This document shows positions 61,295 to 64,000 of a DNA stretch of 64,000 nucleotides, in pieces. Each line of letters begins with the position of its first letter. The first letter of the stretch is position 1. The notes beneath the pieces were generated by a model that was given only the letters and a program-made list of their open reading frames with translations, had not been told where the DNA came from and made no database searches. A program made the translations under genes and the position numbers. Source of the stretch: Flavobacteriales bacterium (GTDB lineage: Bacteria; Bacteroidota; Bacteroidia; Flavobacteriales_F; PHOS-HE28); NCBI GenBank assembly GCA_016705545.1, contig JADIYA010000031.1, positions 1-64,000 on the forward strand, read 5' to 3'.

Positions 61295-62845
61295 TTATCG
61301 GGCTATGACCAAGGCATGGTGCCATACCTGGCCGGCGCTCTGCAGACGAAGTGTGTAGCGGCCCTCGGCAAGACCAGCAACCGAAAAGCTTGCCGGCGCA
61401 TCCGGCTGAATGTTGGGATAGCTTCTTGCCTCACGTCCGGTAGCATCGAGCAGTACCACTTGAGCAGGTGCTTGTGCGGAGTGGGTGAGCATGATGCGAT
61501 CGCCGCTGCTCGGGTTGGGATGCACGGTGGTGGGGTATGCCACCGCTGAACCGGTGCCAAGTGTCCAATCGACATTGTAGCGGGCCACGGCGACGTCATT
61601 GTCCGTGGCAGTCGAGAAACCCGACGTGAAGCCCGTCAGCAGCAGCTTCCCATCGAGTTCGATCGCGACCGCATTGGCATCATCGAAATCCTGCTGGATC
61701 GAAGTGAGGGTAACGCCGTTCATGCCGAAGGACATTACGGGATCGCCGGAACTGGTGAGGCGCGCCACCATGAAATCACGCGGTGCAGCGAATCCGCCCA
61801 AGCCCGAACTGCCGCAGACGATCAGGTCGCCGTTGGTGTATCGGACGATGTCAAAGCCATAGTCGACTTCGCTGGCATTGATGAATGCAATGCCATCGCC
61901 GCTGAACCCTGGATCGAATAAGCCGTCGTTCCGCACCGCGGCCACATAGGCATCGATACCGGTCATGGTGCCGGCCCAACCCGTCACGAACACGCGATTC
62001 TCCTCCATCGCGATTCCGAACGCGGTGTGATCATTGGTGGCGATATCAGGCATGACGATGCCGGTAGGGCTGAAGGCATTCTCGGGGAAACCTTCCGAAT
62101 CAACCTTGAACAGAAAGGTCTTCGTCACGAAATTCAAAGTGCCGTACCCTGCGCCTACTGCGGCTCCGTCGTCCATCATCACCATGCTATTCAACGCATC
62201 GTCCCCGTCATGTCCGCTGAAGATCACGCCATCCGTTCCGAAGGTGGCATCCGGGGTGCCATCATCGAGCACGCGCATGATGAACGCATCACGGTCTGCA
62301 TCGGCACCGACGGCGCTGCCTGCGAGCATCACCCGGTCACCATTGATGATGGCGAGGTCACGGGCTTCTGCCTCTGTCGGGCTCAATTCCAGCAGCAGTA
62401 CGCCGTTCGTACCGAAGCTGGGGTCAGGCTGCCCTGTTGCATCGGTGCGCACCAAGGGGACCACGGCCTGGGCCAAAGTGGGGTAGGCGATTCCAGTGGC
62501 ATAAATGCGGCCCTGACTGTCGATGCCCAAGGCGTAACCGTAGGCTTCCTCGCCGATGGTGAAGAACGTGTAGCCCGAGCTGGTCCCGAACGAGCCATCG
62601 AGCGAGCCATCGTCGAGCAGGTGCGCAATGAAGATGGAGTTGCGTCCACCTGCGCGTGCCACACCGCAGATCAGCGAGGTGTTGTCGCCAAGGACGATCA
62701 CATCGTGGGACACATCGTGGAAATCGCCTGGTTGCAGGATGCTGATGCCGGCATTCCCGTAGGTGGGATCGAGAGTGCCCGATTGGGAGAAGGCACGGCC
62801 CAGGGCTAGTGCGGCGAGGAAGAATGAAGCGTAACGTAGGTTCAT
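61295..62845 (-). CDS. Delta-60 repeat beta-propeller protein, T9SS-sorted
   Basis: 516 residues: signal peptide MNLRYASFFLAALALGRAFS, then ~55-60-residue delta-60 units each with a [LF]D..[FY]G..G signature: GTLDPTYGNAGISIL, GSLDGSFGTSSGYTFF, GQPDPSFGTNGVLLLEL, GTPDATFGTDGVIFSG, GLFDPGFSGDGIAFI, GDPVMSFGMNGVTLTSI. C-terminal sorting domain: YPTTVHPNPSSGDRIMLTHS, VVLLDATGREARSYPN, LAEGRYTLRLQSAGQ. Predicted extracellular propeller; ligand unknown. Confidence 0.9.
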   Translation of the reverse strand: MNLRYASFFLAALALGRAFSQSGTLDPTYGNAGISILQPGDFHDVSHDVIVLGDNTSLICGVARAGGRNSIFIAHLLDDGSLDGSFGTSSGYTFFTIGEEAYGYALGIDSQGRIYATGIAYPTLAQAVVPLVRTDATGQPDPSFGTNGVLLLELSPTEAEARDLAIINGDRVMLAGSAVGADADRDAFIMRVLDDGTPDATFGTDGVIFSGHDGDDALNSMVMMDDGAAVGAGYGTLNFVTKTFLFKVDSEGFPENAFSPTGIVMPDIATNDHTAFGIAMEENRVFVTGWAGTMTGIDAYVAAVRNDGLFDPGFSGDGIAFINASEVDYGFDIVRYTNGDLIVCGSSGLGGFAAPRDFMVARLTSSGDPVMSFGMNGVTLTSIQQDFDDANAVAIELDGKLLLTGFTSGFSTATDNDVAVARYNVDWTLGTGSAVAYPTTVHPNPSSGDRIMLTHSAQAPAQVVLLDATGREARSYPNIQPDAPASFSVAGLAEGRYTLRLQSAGQVWHHALVIAR

Positions 62846-62910
62846 GGTCGCGCGGTTTTGGGAAGCGGATGGCGAAGATGCACACCAGCTGGCTCAATCC
62901 GTCCCTCAAA

Positions 62911-63453
62911 TCAAGCGGAGAGCAGCGAATCGAGCAAGGGCCCCACCTCCGCTTCAGCGATGATCCGTGTGGGACCATGTAGGAAGCCATCGGCCATCAT
63001 GCGTGCGGCCTGAGCGAGCAAGGGGTCATAAAAGCCGTTCACGTTCAGCACGCCCATGGGCTTGGCGTGGAAACCCAGTTGTCGCCAGGTGAGCAGCTCA
63101 AAAAGCTCGTCCATGGTGCCGAAACCGCCGGGCAGGGCCACTACGGCCTGGCTGAGCTCGTGCATCCGCATCTTCCTTTCGTGCATGTCGCGCACGATGA
63201 TCAGGTCCGTGAGGCCCGTATGCGCCAGCTCCTTCTCCACCATGAAGCCCGGGATCACGCCGATCACCTCGCCCCCAAGATTGAGCGCAGCATCCGCCAC
63301 AGCGCCCATGAGGCCTACATGCCCGCCGCCATAAACCACGCCCAAGCCGCGCCGGGCAATAGCACGTCCCATCTCCTTCGCAGCTTCGATGATGAAGGGG
63401 GCGTGACCTGTGCTGGCCCCGCAGAAGACGGCGATGCGCATGGCTTCGCTCAC
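62911..63453 (-). CDS. LOG family protein (TIGR00730 nucleoside monophosphate phosphoribohydrolase)
   Basis: 180 residues. Start GTG 63453 overlaps the stop of the upstream gene (GTGA); ATG 63441 (MRIAVFCGAST) is the alternative. Rossmann fold with FCGASTGHAPFIIEAAKEMG, VVYGGGHVGLMGAVADAA, and the family motif ALPGGFGTMDELFELLTWRQ. LOG enzymes hydrolyse N6-modified AMP or similar 5'-monophosphates to base plus ribose phosphate. Cytoplasmic, coupled to the synthase gene upstream. Confidence 0.9.
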   Translation of the reverse strand: MSEAMRIAVFCGASTGHAPFIIEAAKEMGRAIARRGLGVVYGGGHVGLMGAVADAALNLGGEVIGVIPGFMVEKELAHTGLTDLIIVRDMHERKMRMHELSQAVVALPGGFGTMDELFELLTWRQLGFHAKPMGVLNVNGFYDPLLAQAARMMADGFLHGPTRIIAEAEVGPLLDSLLSA

Positions 63454-64000
63454 ACGGCCGCCACCCGCTCGGCCTTGTACGCCCCTGCCTCAAGCTTCTT
63501 CTTTACCTCCTTGAAGCTGTCTATCGTGCGCTGAACGTCCTCAAGCGTGTGCGCGGCGGTGGGGATCAATCGGAGAAGGATGGTGTCCTTGGGCACCACA
63601 GGATACACAACGATGCTGCAGAAGATCCCGTGGTTCTCTCGGAGGTCGAGCACCACATTGGTGGCCTCCGGGATGCTGCCATGCATCAGAACGGGCGTCA
63701 CGCAGCTGTTGGTCACGCCGATGTCAAGACCGGCTTCGCGCAAGCCGCTCTGCAGCGCTTTGGTGATCTGCCAGAGTTTCTGGCTCAGCTCCGGCCGCGT
63801 GCGGATCATCTCCAAACGCTTGAGGGCACCTATCACCACGGGCATGGGCAGGCTCTTGGCGAAGGTCTGGCTCCGCATGTTGTAGCGCAGGTACATGATC
63901 ACATCCTCGGGCCCGCTTACGAAGGCGCCGATGGTGGCCATGGCCTTGGCGAATGTGCCGAAGTACACATCCACTTGGTCCTGCACGCCTTGAGCATCGG
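63450..64000 (-). CDS. PLP-dependent alpha-oxoamine synthase-like aminotransferase (5' end beyond window)
   Basis: C-terminal ~180 residues of a class I/II fold enzyme; the frame runs off the right edge. The PLP-Lys region is VDVYFGTFAKAMATIGAFVS, followed by GPEDVIMYLRYNMRSQTFAK and SLPMPVVIGALKRLEMIRTR. The C-terminal domain has VTPVLMHGSIPEATNVVLDL, FCSIVVYPVVPKDTILLRLI, PTAAHTLEDVQRTIDSFKEV. The GTF-K form fits serine palmitoyltransferase-like members better than Kbl (usually GTLGKA) and would give a sphingolipid base precursor, but BioF/Kbl-type activity cannot be ruled out. Confidence 0.85.
   Translation of the reverse strand, partial: DAQGVQDQVDVYFGTFAKAMATIGAFVSGPEDVIMYLRYNMRSQTFAKSLPMPVVIGALKRLEMIRTRPELSQKLWQITKALQSGLREAGLDIGVTNSCVTPVLMHGSIPEATNVVLDLRENHGIFCSIVVYPVVPKDTILLRLIPTAAHTLEDVQRTIDSFKEVKKKLEAGAYKAERVAAV

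Overview
The window looks like chromosomal DNA of a high-GC Bacteroidota, probably a Flavobacteriales-related lineage. The evidence is: many secreted proteins with type IX secretion (T9SS) C-terminal sorting domains; Bacteroidota promoters (-7 box TAnnTTTG, no Shine-Dalgarno); a DUF6728-type small membrane protein; methylmalonyl-CoA mutase; and a fused E1 alpha/beta 2-oxoacid dehydrogenase. No tRNA, rRNA or CRISPR array was seen. Several conserved genes (ffh, mutB, an SGNH gene, a RAYT, a small orphan) carry single frameshifts, mostly at homopolymers. Many of these are probably sequencing errors in a long-read or metagenome assembly rather than real pseudogenes.

Layout. 1-7.7 kb (minus strand): two MBOAT O-acyltransferases, one with an SGNH-like partner, flank a cluster of two T9SS cargo paralogues and three tandem Cys-rich secreted paralogues with an FGE/C-type-lectin-like signature. 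7.9-11.3 kb (plus): an operon of a small membrane protein, a CotH-kinase-like protein and an O-antigen ligase/polymerase-like protein. 11.4-17.9 kb: yaaA, a GH3 glucosidase with a PA14 insert, an MDR reductase, DUF1801 and two SnoaL-type proteins. 17.9-19.8 kb: a gene-poor island with degenerate repeats. 19.8-25 kb: ffh, a lipoprotein, DUF523 and a serine hydrolase. 25-26.8 kb: repeat-rich DNA, an interrupted low-GC membrane protein gene and a REP-associated transposase (RAYT) lying against the 3' end of the mutase gene. 26.6-30 kb: a fused MutA-MutB methylmalonyl-CoA mutase. 30.2-34.7 kb: a third MBOAT/SGNH pair, a MATE transporter and two tiny genes. 34.7-39.6 kb (minus): aroE, a DUF368 polyprenyl-phosphate transporter, rhodanese, a serine hydrolase, a lamin-tail protein and a TfoX-N protein. 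39.8-46.2 kb: E1 alpha/beta fusion, then a tightly coupled operon of GT39-like glycosyltransferase, LTA-synthase-like sulfatase-fold enzyme and diacylglycerol kinase. 46.3-64 kb: T9SS cargo, a LemA/TPM/TPM operon, a TPR protein, a universal stress protein, a solitary DGQHR protein, a LOG-family nucleosidase and a partial alpha-oxoamine synthase.

How the parts may work together. Cell-surface work dominates. The MBOAT/SGNH modules (O-acylation), the CotH/Wzy-like operon, the GT/LtaS-like/DagK operon (polyol-phosphate decoration with diacylglycerol recycling) and the DUF368 carrier recycling all point to envelope glycopolymer synthesis. The T9SS cargo supplies secreted adhesin-like or calcium-binding proteins. 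The E1 fusion and the mutase fit branched-chain amino acid/propionate catabolism. The most unusual signals are: leaderless-looking promoters a fixed 4-6 nt before start codons; a shared repeat-like sequence in the inter-domain linkers of two fused enzymes; the LtaS-like/DagK operon; and a tandem duplication scar in the secreted protein cluster.
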